Origin: Flavobacterium sp.
GTDB lineage: Bacteria; Bacteroidota; Bacteroidia; Flavobacteriales; Flavobacteriaceae
Assembly (NCBI RefSeq): GCF_029242675.1
Contig: NZ_JAQWTM010000084.1
Span: 1-52,593, forward strand
DNA: 52,593 nt
Reading direction: 5' to 3'
The notes beneath the pieces are model-generated. The model was given only the letters and a program-made list of their open reading frames with translations, was not told where the DNA came from and made no database searches. Below are positions 29,402 through 39,171 of this stretch, piece after piece (position 1 is the first letter of the stretch; every line of letters starts with the position of its first letter). A program made the translations under genes and the position numbers.

Positions 29402-30517
29402 ATGAAATATTACATAATAGCAGGAGAAGCATCAGGTGATTTACACGGCTCTAATTTGATGAAAGCGTTGTACAAGGAAGATCCGGAAGCAACCATTCGT
29501 TTTTGGGGAGGTGATCTAATGCAGGCAACTGGTGGAACATTAGTAAAGCACTACCGCGAACTTGCCTTTATGGGATTTATTGAAGTTGTTTTTAACCTAA
29601 AAACCATCTTAGGAAATATCAAAGTTTGTAAAAAGGACATCCTAGCTTTTCAACCCGATGTTATTATTTTTATTGATTACCCCGGATTTAATATGCGCAT
29701 CGCTAAATGGGCAAAGGTTTTGGGGATGAAGACGCATTACTATATTTCACCTCAAATTTGGGCATGGAAAGAAAACCGAATTAAGGAAATTAAGCGAGAT
29801 GTGGACAAAATGTATGTCATTTTACCTTTCGAAAAAGATTTTTATGAAGTAAAGCACAACTATCCCGTTTCCTTTGTTGGACATCCGTTGATAGACGCTA
29901 TTCACAACCAACCTCCTATTGACTCAAATGACTTTAGAAACCAAAATGAGTTAGGAGAAAAACCAATTATAGCTTTACTTCCCGGAAGCAGAAAGCAAGA
30001 AATCACTAAAATGCTTTCGATTATGCTAACGGTAGCCGATGACTTTCCTGATTATCAATTTGTAATTGCTGGGGCACCAAGTCAAGATTTTTCATTTTAC
30101 GAAACTTTTATTACCGCAAACAACATCAAGTTCATTTCGAATAAAACCTATGATTTACTAAAGATAGCGACAGCAGCACTTGTTACTTCGGGAACTGCAA
30201 CCTTAGAAACGGCACTATTTAAAGTGCCTGAAGTGGTGTGTTACAAAGGAAGCTGGGCTTCTTATCAAATTGCGAAACGCATCATAACCCTAAAGTACAT
30301 TTCGTTAGTTAATTTAATTATGGATGAGGAGGTTGTAACCGAATTAATTCAAGAAGACTTAAATACTAAAAACATTAAAACAGAGTTAACTAAACTATTA
30401 GAACCGAACTATCGCGAACAATTACTTAAAAAGTACGAGCTCCTAGAAACTAAATTAGGCGGAATTGGTGCCAGCGAAATAACTGCACAATTAATCGTAT
30501 CCGATTTAAGAAACTAA
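29402..30517 (+). CDS. lpxB: Lipid-A-disaccharide synthase
   Basis: MKYYIIAGEASGDLHGSNLMKALYKEDPEATIRFWGGDLMQATGG...IDYPGFNMRIAKWAK...YISPQIWAWKENRI...ALLPGSRKQEI. Confidence 0.96.
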   Translation: MKYYIIAGEASGDLHGSNLMKALYKEDPEATIRFWGGDLMQATGGTLVKHYRELAFMGFIEVVFNLKTILGNIKVCKKDILAFQPDVIIFIDYPGFNMRIAKWAKVLGMKTHYYISPQIWAWKENRIKEIKRDVDKMYVILPFEKDFYEVKHNYPVSFVGHPLIDAIHNQPPIDSNDFRNQNELGEKPIIALLPGSRKQEITKMLSIMLTVADDFPDYQFVIAGAPSQDFSFYETFITANNIKFISNKTYDLLKIATAALVTSGTATLETALFKVPEVVCYKGSWASYQIAKRIITLKYISLVNLIMDEEVVTELIQEDLNTKNIKTELTKLLEPNYREQLLKKYELLETKLGGIGASEITAQLIVSDLRN

Positions 30518-30530
30518 CATAAAAACACTT

Positions 30531-31028
30531 TTGAAATCAATTATCTCCCTTCTCCTACTTACCATTTTATTTGCTTCCTGCAAATCATCATCTGTTTTAA
30601 CCAAAAAAACAGACCGCAAGGAAACTAAAGAAAATCAGAAAATAGTAGATAACATAATTGATTCGGCAACAGAAAACTTAGGCGTAAAATATAAAACTGC
30701 AGGCGTAACTAAAAACGGCTATGACTGCTCTGGATTAGTGTTTTCTACTTTTGCCAAATACGACATTGCACTTCCCCGTACTTCAATTGACCAATCCAAA
30801 CAGGGAATTCAGCTTGGCACCAAGTTAGAAGAAGCTAAAAAAGGAGATTTAATTTTCTTTAAAACCAATAGTAGGTCTCAAATCAATCATGTAGGAATCG
30901 TAACAGAGGTAAGAGACGATCAAGTGCTCTTTATTCATACCTCTACTTCTAAAGGAGTCATCATCTCATCGACAAAAGAACCATACTACAAAAGAACTTT
31001 TGTACAAGTCAACAGAATTTTAAACTAA
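30531..31028 (+). CDS. C40 (NlpC/P60) family peptidase, lipoprotein
   Basis: TTG start; lipobox LFASC; NGYDCSGLVFSTFAKYDIALPRTSIDQSKQG...GDLIFFKTNSRSQINHVGIVTEV. Confidence 0.92.
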   Translation: MKSIISLLLLTILFASCKSSSVLTKKTDRKETKENQKIVDNIIDSATENLGVKYKTAGVTKNGYDCSGLVFSTFAKYDIALPRTSIDQSKQGIQLGTKLEEAKKGDLIFFKTNSRSQINHVGIVTEVRDDQVLFIHTSTSKGVIISSTKEPYYKRTFVQVNRILN

Positions 31029-31067
31029 GAAAAAAGGTTTTTAATAAAAATTCAGTACTTTAGAGTA

Positions 31068-33104
31068 ATGAAAGTACTACAGTTCCCACTAGCAAAGATT
31101 ACTCTAGCCTTTATTTTAGGTATAGTAAGCACTTATTATTGGAACCCAGCTTTAACCTTCCTAATTGTAGGATTAAGTCTGTCGCTACTGCTTTTATCAT
31201 CCTTTTTCATCTCCAAAGTACTTACACCCAACAAATCCTTATTTTTTAGTATTGCGGTATGTTTTGCTGCCTATTTCCTTGGTGGTTTCTCGCTGTTTTT
31301 GAATACTGATTCAAATCAAAAAAGTAATTATCTCCATTTTAGCACTGCCTTCAACAATCTACACGAAATAACAATCGTCATCAGGGAGAAATTAAAAAGC
31401 TCAAAAAATAATGATCGTTATATTGCTTTAATTCAAAATATAGATAAGGAATCGTACACAGGGAAAATAGTGCTGAATATAGCAAAGGACAGTTTGAATA
31501 CGACGCTAAAAACGGGGAGTTACATCAAAGTACAAGAAAAACTGTATAAAAATAGTGCCACTACAAACCCTAATCAATTTGATTACGGTAATTACCTTGA
31601 TAAAAAACAATTGTATGCGCAAGTTTACACTACTTCATCTGGTATTCAAATTGGCACTAAAATCAAAAAGGATCTTTGGTACTACACAGACCAATTACGA
31701 TCGACAATCAAGACGAATTTAGAGAAAAACAATTTTAATTCAAAGGAACTCAATGTAGCCATAGCTTTGCTAATGGGCCAAAAACAGGAAGTTTCGCCAG
31801 ATGTAATGCAAGATTATCAATATGCTGGAGCCATTCACATCTTATCCGTTTCAGGTTTACATGTGGGTTACTTGATGTTGTTTTTAACCTTTCTCTTAAA
31901 ACCTATTCCAAACACTAAAAAAGGAGCGATTACTAAATTAGTAATTCTGATTTTGATTCTGACTGCTTTCGCTATTTTAGCAGGGCTTTCTCCCTCAGTT
32001 TTGCGATCAGTCGTTATGTTTTCCTTTGTTGCTATTGGATACCATTTACGCAGAACGGTAAACATTTATCATACCCTATTAGTATCAGCATTTTTGATTT
32101 TACTATTTCAACCGTATTTTATATTTGATGTTGGTTTTCAACTTAGCTATTTGGCACTGTTTTTTATTGTGTGGTTACAGCCGACAATCGCAAATGCATT
32201 CAAACCTAAAACAAAAATAATTAAAAACTGTTGGACAATTCTTAGTGTTTCTTTCGCGGCTCAACTTGGTACCTTACCACTATCTTTATACTACTTCCAT
32301 CAATTTCCTAGTTTGTTTTTTATAACTAATCTAATAGTCGCACCCTTACTGACTTACATTATGATATTGGGCATCATCGTACTTTTTTTAGCCGCTTTTG
32401 CAATTGCTCATCCTCTTTTAATTAAACCACTGGAATGGGGTATTTATGCCCTTAATTACAGCATTCACTACGTAGCCTCATTTGAGCAATTTTTAATCAA
32501 GGATATCCCATTCAATTATCTCTTATTGATTACATCTTATGCCTCAATAATAGCTTTAATTATGGGGTTGAAAAAACCAACATTTCAAAGGATCGCTGTC
32601 GCTTTTACATTCCTGATCGCTTTTCAATCTATGCTGCTCTATACCAAATGGCAAATTCAAAACGAACAAGAATGGATCGTGCTAAATTCGAAAAAAAATA
32701 GCATTATACTAGAACGGCAGGGAGACCAAGCGGTTGTTTTAACCAATGATAATTTTAAAAAAACGGAGTATAGCAATACAATAATACAATCGTACTTGGT
32801 AGCTAATTTTAGCCAACTCGTAACCAAGAAGAAACTACCAAACCTACTTTATTTCAATAGCACCAAGATTTTAATGATAGATAGCTCCGGCATTTATAAT
32901 GTAAAACTAAAACCAGACGTAGTACTGTTGACCCATTCCCCTAAAATTAACCTAGACAGATTATTATCAGAAATGGAACCCAAGGTCGTGGTAGCGGACA
33001 ACTCTAATTATCTAAATTTACAAAAACAATGGGAACGAACTTGCGCCAAAAGAAAAATCCCTTTCCATGCTACAGCCGAAAAGGGATTCTATAAGTTAAA
33101 TTGA
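31068..33104 (+). CDS. comEC: ComEC/Rec2-family DNA internalisation channel protein
   Basis: Competence core: AIALLMGQKQEVSPDVMQDYQYAGAIHILSVSGLHVGYL...LSPSVLRSVVMFSFVAIGYHLRR...FDVGFQLSYLALF. Confidence 0.88.
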   Translation: MKVLQFPLAKITLAFILGIVSTYYWNPALTFLIVGLSLSLLLLSSFFISKVLTPNKSLFFSIAVCFAAYFLGGFSLFLNTDSNQKSNYLHFSTAFNNLHEITIVIREKLKSSKNNDRYIALIQNIDKESYTGKIVLNIAKDSLNTTLKTGSYIKVQEKLYKNSATTNPNQFDYGNYLDKKQLYAQVYTTSSGIQIGTKIKKDLWYYTDQLRSTIKTNLEKNNFNSKELNVAIALLMGQKQEVSPDVMQDYQYAGAIHILSVSGLHVGYLMLFLTFLLKPIPNTKKGAITKLVILILILTAFAILAGLSPSVLRSVVMFSFVAIGYHLRRTVNIYHTLLVSAFLILLFQPYFIFDVGFQLSYLALFFIVWLQPTIANAFKPKTKIIKNCWTILSVSFAAQLGTLPLSLYYFHQFPSLFFITNLIVAPLLTYIMILGIIVLFLAAFAIAHPLLIKPLEWGIYALNYSIHYVASFEQFLIKDIPFNYLLLITSYASIIALIMGLKKPTFQRIAVAFTFLIAFQSMLLYTKWQIQNEQEWIVLNSKKNSIILERQGDQAVVLTNDNFKKTEYSNTIIQSYLVANFSQLVTKKKLPNLLYFNSTKILMIDSSGIYNVKLKPDVVLLTHSPKINLDRLLSEMEPKVVVADNSNYLNLQKQWERTCAKRKIPFHATAEKGFYKLN

Positions 33105-33106
33105 TT

Positions 33107-33598
33107 TTATTGCTTGGTATGGATAATACCATCAGTTACTTCTAAAAAAGCGGTAGGTCCACCTGGTACATAACCGGTACTACCTAATCCTTGAAAATTT
33201 ACCTGACCTTCTTTTTGCACTGCTTTAGCGATGTGAATGGTTGGAAAACCTTGCACTCCAAAAGCTTGCATTATTTGAGCATTCTGGTTTTGCATTTCAG
33301 GAGTTTGAAGATTCTTTCTTGGGAAATCTAATTCTACTAAAACAACATTTTCAGCAGCCCACTTTTTAAATTCAGGAGTTTTCAATACTTCCGTTTGAAG
33401 TTTGATACACCAACCGCACCAATCACTACCGGTAAAAAAGAGCAGCAATGGTTTATTTTTGGTGGCGCTTACCACCATAGCCTCCTTAACGTCGGTATAC
33501 CAAATTGAATTACCTTCTTGTTTAGCACTACTTGTACTTTGCGAATGCACCATCAACATATTGCAGAACAAGACGAGAATAAAAAATATTTTTTTCAT
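33107..33598 (-). CDS. Thioredoxin-fold protein (DUF255/thioredoxin_7-like), secreted
   Basis: Signal peptide; LLLFFTGSDWCGWCIKLQTEVLKTPEFKKWA...VQGFPTIHI. Confidence 0.88.
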   Translation of the reverse strand: MKKIFFILVLFCNMLMVHSQSTSSAKQEGNSIWYTDVKEAMVVSATKNKPLLLFFTGSDWCGWCIKLQTEVLKTPEFKKWAAENVVLVELDFPRKNLQTPEMQNQNAQIMQAFGVQGFPTIHIAKAVQKEGQVNFQGLGSTGYVPGGPTAFLEVTDGIIHTKQ

Positions 33599-33648
33599 AA
33601 GTAGTTTAAATTGATCATTTAAGAAACAAAAATGATACCATATCTTTT

Positions 33649-35190
33649 TTAGTTTACGCCGTGCATCAATTTCTTCATCAATGGAGTTAACAGTATCATT
33701 ATAAGCCCAATACCAATTGATACTACGGTAAAAATTAAAAAGAAAGTAGACAAGCTATATTGTGTACTTATCGTTTCAATCATACCACCCATCGAACCAG
33801 CAATTTTGTTACCCATACCAATGAATAAATAATACACTCCAAACATTATTCCAATCCAAGTTGCAGGAACTAGCTTACTCACATAAGATAACCCTACAGG
33901 AGAGATACATAATTCTCCAAGAGTGTGAAACAAATAAGCGGCTATTAACCAAAACATGCTTACACGTACAACAGAATCAGGAGTGATTCCCATACTTCCG
34001 TACGCTAGAAAACCAAAACCTAAACCTAGTAAAGTCATTCCTAGTCCAAACTTCATTGGCCCAGAAAGGTTGTATTTACTCTCCCACCATTTAGAAAAAA
34101 CGGGAGCAAAACAAACAATGAATAGGGAGTTTAAGATACCAAACCAAGTTGCTGGAACTTCAGTACCGGTAGCAGCAAATTCTCTACCTACTTTCCAAAG
34201 GACAATTCCCCAAATAATCACAAAACTAGTCGCTAGAATTATATTACCTGTTGCGTATTTTTTAAATGTTTGCTTAAACAATTTAAACAACACATAGGTG
34301 ATCACTAAAAGTGGAATAATGGTCAACAAGGCATCTGCAATTTTAAATACCGAAGCGCTAGAACCAAACAATTCTCTTTGGGTGTATTTTTCAGCAAAAA
34401 TAGTCATAGACCCACCAGCTTGTTCAAACGCTGCCCAAAAGAACACTGTAAATACCGAGAATATCAAAACAGCAATGATACGATCACGAACTACATTAGG
34501 CGCTGTGTTTTCGGCAGCTGCTTTGGCTTTAGATGCTAACTTAGATTCAGCCGAAGGCTTTAAACCAATTTCTCCAAAAATGTTTTGAGTGAAATAGAAT
34601 TGTAACATTCCAAAGAACATAAAAATCCCAGCTAATCCAAATCCCCAGCTCCAAGAGATTTTCTCACCAATGTAACCACACAACATAATTCCTAAAAACG
34701 CACCTGCATTCACACCCATGTAATAAAGCGAGTAGGCACCATCTTTTTTCTCAGGGTGCTTTTCATAAGCATACGAAATAATAGAAGTCATGTTTGGTTT
34801 GAACAAACCGTTTCCTACCATTAAAAAACCAATACCAATGTATAAAAACAAAGGTGTTTCAACTGCCATTGATGCATGACCTAAAGTCATTGCCAATGCA
34901 CCTAAGATAACTGCCATACGATACCCTAAAAAACGATCCGCTAGTAATCCTCCAATCACAGGAGTAAAATAGACAGCCATAGTGTACGTTCCGTACAATG
35001 CCAATGCATCTTCAATAGTCCATGCCCAACCCCCTTTGGCTAAACTAGAGGTTAGAAAAAGCACCAATAAAGCACGCATTCCGTAATACGAAAAACGCTC
35101 CCACATTTCGGTAAAAAACAATACAAAAAGTCCAGCTGGATGTCCTAAAACATTAGTTTTAAAAAAATCGTCGTTTGTGTTTTGATTCAT
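33649..35190 (-). CDS. POT/PTR-family peptide MFS transporter (copy 2)
   Basis: FFTEMWERFSYYGMRALLVLFLTSS...GGLLADRFLGYR...YYMGVNAGAFLG. Confidence 0.93.
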   Translation of the reverse strand: MNQNTNDDFFKTNVLGHPAGLFVLFFTEMWERFSYYGMRALLVLFLTSSLAKGGWAWTIEDALALYGTYTMAVYFTPVIGGLLADRFLGYRMAVILGALAMTLGHASMAVETPLFLYIGIGFLMVGNGLFKPNMTSIISYAYEKHPEKKDGAYSLYYMGVNAGAFLGIMLCGYIGEKISWSWGFGLAGIFMFFGMLQFYFTQNIFGEIGLKPSAESKLASKAKAAAENTAPNVVRDRIIAVLIFSVFTVFFWAAFEQAGGSMTIFAEKYTQRELFGSSASVFKIADALLTIIPLLVITYVLFKLFKQTFKKYATGNIILATSFVIIWGIVLWKVGREFAATGTEVPATWFGILNSLFIVCFAPVFSKWWESKYNLSGPMKFGLGMTLLGLGFGFLAYGSMGITPDSVVRVSMFWLIAAYLFHTLGELCISPVGLSYVSKLVPATWIGIMFGVYYLFIGMGNKIAGSMGGMIETISTQYSLSTFFLIFTVVSIGIGLIMILLTPLMKKLMHGVN

Positions 35191-35220
35191 TCTATTGTAA
35201 TATATAATTAAATTTATTTT

Positions 35221-36735
35221 TTATTTCTCGTTGTCTTCTGCACCGTGTGTCAACCTTTGAAGTGGCTTCAAAAGTAATAAAAACACGCCACCAATCAACA
35301 ACGTAAAAATTAATATCCCTAAGAAAACAGTGTATTCTCCTAAACTACTAGCCGATTCTCCAATAATACCTGCTACTTTATTCCCCAATCCTGTTGCTGC
35401 AAAATAAACTCCCATCATTAATGAAGCATATTTTACGGGAGCTAACTTAGTTATAAAAGACAATGCTACTGGCGAAATACAAAGCTCTCCAATCGTGTGA
35501 AATAAATAGGCTAGCACTAACCAAATCATACTTGAAGTCCCCGATTTTTCGAATTGCATAGCCGCAAAAACCATGAATAAAAACCCAAAGCCCATAATGA
35601 TGATACCAATTGCCATTTTGAAAATAGACGATGCTTCTTTACTTTTTAATTTACGAGTTGCCCAATATCCAGCTACTACGGTAGCAAAAAGTATGATAAA
35701 ACCAGCATTTAAACTTTGGAACATTACTGTTGGAATTTCGAAACATAGAAGTATTCTATCCGTTTTAGTATCGGTATATAAATTCATTAATCCTCCCGCT
35801 TGCTCATAAGCACCCCAAAAAATAATTACCATGATAAATGACAATAACAATACTAAGAAACGGTCTTTATCTTGCTGCGTCGAAAGCTCCTTATAAATCA
35901 TCATCATTAACCCAATGATTACTGTTAGAAACAAAAATAACAATCCGTAACCCCATCCTAAACTGTACCATCCAAACAATGATAAAACTAAGAACAGTCC
36001 GGTAATCATTAATTGATTCGTTGATTTCATTAAATCACCAAAAAGCTGTCCGTATGAACTTTGTTCTTTGTCATTTACATCTTGCTTCACAAAATTTCCA
36101 ACATGCACTAAGTATTTTTGTCCCCATAAGTACACAATCAAACCTAAAACCATTGCAATACCTGCTAGTCCAAAACCAGCATGCCATCCCCATTGTGCTA
36201 CTACAAAACCAATTACCATTGTAGCCAAAAGAGACCCAGTGTTTATACCAATGTAAAAAATACTAAATCCTTTATCCCTACGAATATCCCCTTGACCATA
36301 CAAACCACCTACCATGGTAGAAATATTAGGTTTTAGCAGTCCCACTCCTAGCACTACTAGTCCTAATCCGGTGTAAAATGCCCAAGTTTGGGTCAACACT
36401 AGTACGCCATGTCCAACACAGAGAACAATAGCACCCACTAAAACCGCCTTTTTTTGCCCTATTATTTTATCCGCAATCATACCTCCTGGTATCGACATCA
36501 AATAAACCAACATGGTATACCAGCCATAAAGCGCTAAGGCTTCTTGACTTGTCCAACCTAATCCTGCACCTCTTGGATCATCTCCTAGTGTTGAGCTTGT
36601 AATATATAAGACTAACAGTGCTCGCATTCCATAATAGGAAAATCGTTCCCACATCTCTGTTAAGAATAAAATATACAATCCTGTTGGATGCCCAAAAAGA
36701 GTGGAATTATTAGGAGCTACAGCGGTTTTCGACAT
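35221..36735 (-). CDS. POT/PTR-family peptide MFS transporter (copy 1)
   Basis: FLTEMWERFSYYGMRALLVLYITSS...GGMIADKIIGQKKAVLVGA...FYIGINTGSLLA; clear paralogue of the neighbour. Confidence 0.93.
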   Translation of the reverse strand: MSKTAVAPNNSTLFGHPTGLYILFLTEMWERFSYYGMRALLVLYITSSTLGDDPRGAGLGWTSQEALALYGWYTMLVYLMSIPGGMIADKIIGQKKAVLVGAIVLCVGHGVLVLTQTWAFYTGLGLVVLGVGLLKPNISTMVGGLYGQGDIRRDKGFSIFYIGINTGSLLATMVIGFVVAQWGWHAGFGLAGIAMVLGLIVYLWGQKYLVHVGNFVKQDVNDKEQSSYGQLFGDLMKSTNQLMITGLFLVLSLFGWYSLGWGYGLLFLFLTVIIGLMMMIYKELSTQQDKDRFLVLLLSFIMVIIFWGAYEQAGGLMNLYTDTKTDRILLCFEIPTVMFQSLNAGFIILFATVVAGYWATRKLKSKEASSIFKMAIGIIIMGFGFLFMVFAAMQFEKSGTSSMIWLVLAYLFHTIGELCISPVALSFITKLAPVKYASLMMGVYFAATGLGNKVAGIIGESASSLGEYTVFLGILIFTLLIGGVFLLLLKPLQRLTHGAEDNEK

Positions 36736-36784
36736 AATATTAAATTTGGTTAGTTTGAATTTAGTTTTGTTTAAAAAATAAGAA

Positions 36785-36810
36785 AAGCCATAGCGTAAAA
36801 CACTATGGCT
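36785..36810 (-). terminator. Hairpin downstream of the DPP-IV gene
   Basis: AGCCATAG-CGTAAAACA-CTATGGCT; minus-strand tail TTTTCTTATTTTTT. Confidence 0.7.
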
Positions 36811-36827
36811 ATAAGGGTGTGTTTTTA

Positions 36828-38996
36828 TTAAAGATTGTCTTTAATAAAGTTTGTCATTTTAGTGTACAGCTGAATCCTGGTCATTCCGCCATAAATTCCA
36901 TGATTTTTATCTGGATAAATTTGTGAGTCAAATTGTTTGTTAGCCTGAATTAAGGCTTCCATCATTTGCATTGAATTTTGAACATGCACGTTGTCATCTC
37001 CACTTCCGTGAATTAAAAGGTATTTCCCTTTCAGCTTATCGACATGATTAATTGGAGAGTTTTGGTCGTATCCACTTGCATTTTCTTGTGGCGTTTGCAT
37101 GTAACGCTCGGTGTAAATGCTATCGTAAAATCTCCAATTCGTCACTGGCGCAACGGCGATAGCCATTTTGAACACATCATTCCCTTTCAAGATGCAATTA
37201 GAAGCCATAAAACCTCCGTAAGACCATCCGAAAATTCCAATTCTGCTTTTATCAACATAAGGATAATTTCCAATAACTTTAGCAGCATCAATTTGATCCT
37301 CTACCTCGTATTTCCCTAATTCTAATTGCGTTACTTTTTTGAAATCAGCTCCTTTGTATCCCGTTCCACGACCGTCAACACAAGCAACGATATACCCTTG
37401 TTGCGTTAACATCATAAACCAATAGTCGTTAGAGCTAGACCATGCATTCATAACTTGTTGTGATCCTGGGCCTGAATATTGAAACATAAATACAGGATAT
37501 TTTTTAGAAGGATCAAAATCTTTAGGCTTAATAATCCAAGCATTCAATTCATTTCCTTTTTCTGTTTTAAGTACAAAAAACTCCTTTGAAGGCAAGTCAA
37601 ATGCTTTTAACTTAGTTGTTAACGCTGCATTATCCTGAATAACTTGCAATTGCTTTCCGTCTTTTGCTGCATTTAAAGTATACAATGTTGGTTGGGTAGC
37701 ACTTGAAAAAGTATTGATAAAATATTGGAAGTTAGGACTAAAAGTAGCTCCGTTCGTTCCTGTTTTCGTAGAAAGTCCTTTTTTGTTTTTCCCGTCTAAG
37801 CCAATACTATAAATAGCTCTATTAATTGAACCATTTTCGGTAGATTGATAAAAAACAGTTTTAGATTTTTCATCAAATCCATAGTATGAAGTAACTTCCC
37901 AATTACCTTTGGTCACTTGATTTTTAAGTTTCCCTGATTTGTCATATAAGTAAATATGATTAAAACCATCTTTCTCACTAGTCCAAATAAAACTGTTGTC
38001 CTTTAAAAAAGTAAGGTTGTCAGTAACATCAACGTAGGCTTTGTCCTTCTCATTTAAAACTACAGTAGCTTTTCCTGAATTTCCATCAATAAAAAGCAAA
38101 TCTAAATTATCTTGATGGCGGTTCAATACCTGAGCCGAAACCACGTTAGCATCCTTCGTCCATTGCATTCTTGCAATATAAAAATCATTGTATTTACCTA
38201 AGTCAACTTTTTTTGTTGCATTTGTGTTGATGTCGACTAAATGCAAAGAGACCACGGCATTTTTTTCTCCTGCTTTTGGATATTTAAAAGTCTCTACCGT
38301 TGGATAAAGATTTTTTTGAAACATCGACATAGAGAACTCTGGAACTTCACTTTCGTCAAAACGAATGTAAGCTAACTTCTTACTATCAGCACTCCAATCA
38401 AAAGCTTTCACAAAAGCGAATTCTTCTTCATATACCCAATCAGTAATACCATTGATAACAGCATTTTTCTTTCCGTCAGTAGTGATTTGCGTTGTTTTTT
38501 TAGTTGCTAAATCATATACAAACAAGTTGTTTTCTCTGGCATACGCAATTTTACTTCCATCAGGAGAAAAAGTAGGCTCTTGAATTTGAAAATCAAACAG
38601 TTTCGTTAACTGCTTCGAACCTATCTCATACAAATAGTAATCGGCCGTAAATGAGTGGCGAAAAATTTGATTGGAATTAGTAGCTAAAAGCATTTTCTTT
38701 TCACTAGCGTCAAAAGTGTATCCGTCTATAGATGGCAGTCCTTTATGGTCTTTTGTATCAATTAACGTAGCTGATTTTTTTAAGGTTGCAAAATCATACA
38801 AATCAATTTGCATACTTCTAGAAGCACGATCATAATTAAGTACCGTATATTGATTGGAGTTTTTCAAGGATTGCAATTCATCCATTCCTTGTGCACGAAA
38901 GGTGCCATTATAAATTTGTTCTACAGTAATTTTTTGCTGTGCAAAAATACTGACACATAAAAATAAAAATAAGACCGAAAAATGTTTTGACTTCAT
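36828..38996 (-). CDS. S9 family peptidase (dipeptidyl peptidase IV-like)
   Basis: Beta-propeller plus GIFGWSYGGFMASNCIL nucleophile elbow; HGSGDDNVHVQNS; DKNHGIYGG; N-terminal DWVYEEEF. Confidence 0.95.
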   Translation of the reverse strand: MKSKHFSVLFLFLCVSIFAQQKITVEQIYNGTFRAQGMDELQSLKNSNQYTVLNYDRASRSMQIDLYDFATLKKSATLIDTKDHKGLPSIDGYTFDASEKKMLLATNSNQIFRHSFTADYYLYEIGSKQLTKLFDFQIQEPTFSPDGSKIAYARENNLFVYDLATKKTTQITTDGKKNAVINGITDWVYEEEFAFVKAFDWSADSKKLAYIRFDESEVPEFSMSMFQKNLYPTVETFKYPKAGEKNAVVSLHLVDINTNATKKVDLGKYNDFYIARMQWTKDANVVSAQVLNRHQDNLDLLFIDGNSGKATVVLNEKDKAYVDVTDNLTFLKDNSFIWTSEKDGFNHIYLYDKSGKLKNQVTKGNWEVTSYYGFDEKSKTVFYQSTENGSINRAIYSIGLDGKNKKGLSTKTGTNGATFSPNFQYFINTFSSATQPTLYTLNAAKDGKQLQVIQDNAALTTKLKAFDLPSKEFFVLKTEKGNELNAWIIKPKDFDPSKKYPVFMFQYSGPGSQQVMNAWSSSNDYWFMMLTQQGYIVACVDGRGTGYKGADFKKVTQLELGKYEVEDQIDAAKVIGNYPYVDKSRIGIFGWSYGGFMASNCILKGNDVFKMAIAVAPVTNWRFYDSIYTERYMQTPQENASGYDQNSPINHVDKLKGKYLLIHGSGDDNVHVQNSMQMMEALIQANKQFDSQIYPDKNHGIYGGMTRIQLYTKMTNFIKDNL

Positions 38997-39116
38997 ATTA
39001 TTGTTTGATATGTAAAAAGTAGCCCAATTTTAGTGAAAATTTTACAATTATCTAACATTTGTTATGTTAAAAATTAAAATCAGCAACTTTAAAATCACTT
39101 TAATCTACTTGGTTTA

Positions 39117-39149
39117 TTGCAAAAGAAAACACCTAAAAATGTATCTTTG
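39117..39149 (+). promoter_or_regulatory. Bacteroidota-type promoter for HMG-CoA reductase
   Basis: TTG (39117-39119) - N22 - TATCTTTG (39142-39149). Confidence 0.5.
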
Positions 39150-39171
39150 CAACTAATTATACTATAATCTA

